Origin: a bacterium
GTDB lineage: Bacteria > Zhuqueibacterota > QNDG01 > JAGLOF01
Assembly: GCA_016934955.1 (NCBI GenBank)
Contig: JAFGRY010000037.1
Coordinates: 59,427-123,426 of the forward strand
DNA: 64,000 nucleotides
Direction: 5' to 3'
In this document: in pieces, positions 63,762 to 64,000 of the stretch
How the letters are laid out: the number at the start of each line of letters is the position of its first letter
Position numbering within the stretch: the first letter of the stretch is position 1
Notes under the pieces: model-generated
What the model saw: the letters and a program-made list of their open reading frames with translations, nothing else
The model's database searches: none
What the model was told of the DNA's origin: nothing
Translations under genes and position numbers: made by a program

Positions 63762-64000
63762 GTCATTTTTCACTTTTCCTAAGAATAGATATAAAATTAG
63801 GCATGAAATGATGATCGGGAAAAGGAGGTTTAGATTGAAAAATTGAATCTTTTATGTATTTGAATCAATTAGATATTGAATTAAAAAATTCGTAAATCAA
63901 CTTATTTTTAAAATTCACTAGTGTCCGGTTAAAGTTTGAAAAAATGAGTACTGCGGGTCAGGCACTTTAACAGGAAGTTTATGTGTTACATTCAAGACAA
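63762..64000. other. A+T-rich non-coding end of the window
   Basis: About 240 bp with no open frame of note and no recognisable repeat of the tRNA-Val end. It may contain the start of the next gene or the island edge, but nothing can be called. Confidence 0.5.

Larger units (their letters stand above)
42966..64000. mobile_element. tRNA-Val-associated integrative island, satellite-like, carrying restriction/defence genes (right end beyond the window)
   Basis: Starts at the tRNA 5' end. Gene content, nearly all minus strand: tyrosine integrase, AlpA/Xis-like HTH, DnaB-type helicase with small replication genes, type I restriction (M-S-R), SNF2-like helicase with Hsp70-like ATPase, phage terminase small subunit, VIT-vWA/MerR pair. 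From ~44.4 kb the sequence is clearly more A+T-rich than the flanking chromosome. Integrase, Xis, replication and lone TerS resemble phage satellites, but no capsid-size or large-terminase gene is visible. No second copy of the tRNA end was seen, so the far junction is outside the window and the element may end before 64,000. Confidence 0.75.

Noticed and set aside
60000..64000. Right attachment site (repeat of the tRNA-Val end)
   Set aside because: No stretch matching the tRNA acceptor or anticodon arms was found by eye; the junction is probably beyond the window.

Overview
The window looks like chromosomal DNA of a Gram-negative bacterium of the FCB group (Bacteroidota/Chlorobiota and related phyla such as KSB1 or Calditrichota). 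The indications are several secreted proteins ending in the 'YPNPFN...' FlgD-like/type IX secretion (T9SS) sorting domain, a PorV/PorQ-like outer-membrane protein, a DUF3467 protein, outer-membrane barrels, and a split glycine decarboxylase (gcvPA). The species cannot be named from the sequence. The first ~43 kb are G+C-rich; from about 44.4 kb the DNA is visibly richer in A+T.

Layout. 1-4.2 kb (-): exported peptidases, two paralogous C1 cysteine peptidases and an M14 carboxypeptidase. 4.4-14.7 kb (mostly +): a small lipoprotein, an Asp-box propeller protein interrupted by one in-frame TGA, a HAD protein, an FMN oxidoreductase, pth-greA behind a promoter/terminator leader, two EamA transporters, DUF3467, a barrel protein and an aldehyde dehydrogenase. 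14.7-23.4 kb (-): gcvPA, a TrmH methyltransferase, an AraC-type HTH protein, then a tight six-gene operon LytR_C-rsfS-argS-pfkB-yjbQ-mtnA. 23.6-28.4 kb: an orphan mini-gene with its own promoter and terminator, a fused homocysteine methyltransferase/MetF, a CDP-alcohol phosphatidyltransferase, GtrA and alr.

28.5-42.8 kb (-): a four-gene, 12-kb operon for an LVIVD-repeat protein, a short T9SS-type protein, a 1955-residue repeat protein and a PorV-like barrel. It starts with a perfect sigma-54 promoter, and a sigma-54 activator gene lies immediately upstream behind its own near-perfect sigma-54 site. This looks like an inducible system for building the cell surface or secreting proteins.

42.97-64.0 kb (-): a mobile island next to tRNA-Val(CAC). 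It carries a tyrosine integrase, an AlpA/Xis-like HTH protein, a DnaB-type helicase with small replication genes, a type I restriction system (hsdM-hsdS-hsdR) with a repeat-based specificity spacer, a SNF2/RapA-like helicase paired with a coiled-coil Hsp70/actin-like ATPase, an orphan phage terminase small subunit, and a MerR/VIT-vWA operon. Integrase, Xis, own replication genes and an orphan TerS together suggest a phage-satellite-like element carrying defence genes. The helicase/Hsp70-like pair and the cytosolic VIT-vWA/MerR pair are the best candidates for undescribed systems. The far end of the island is not in the window.
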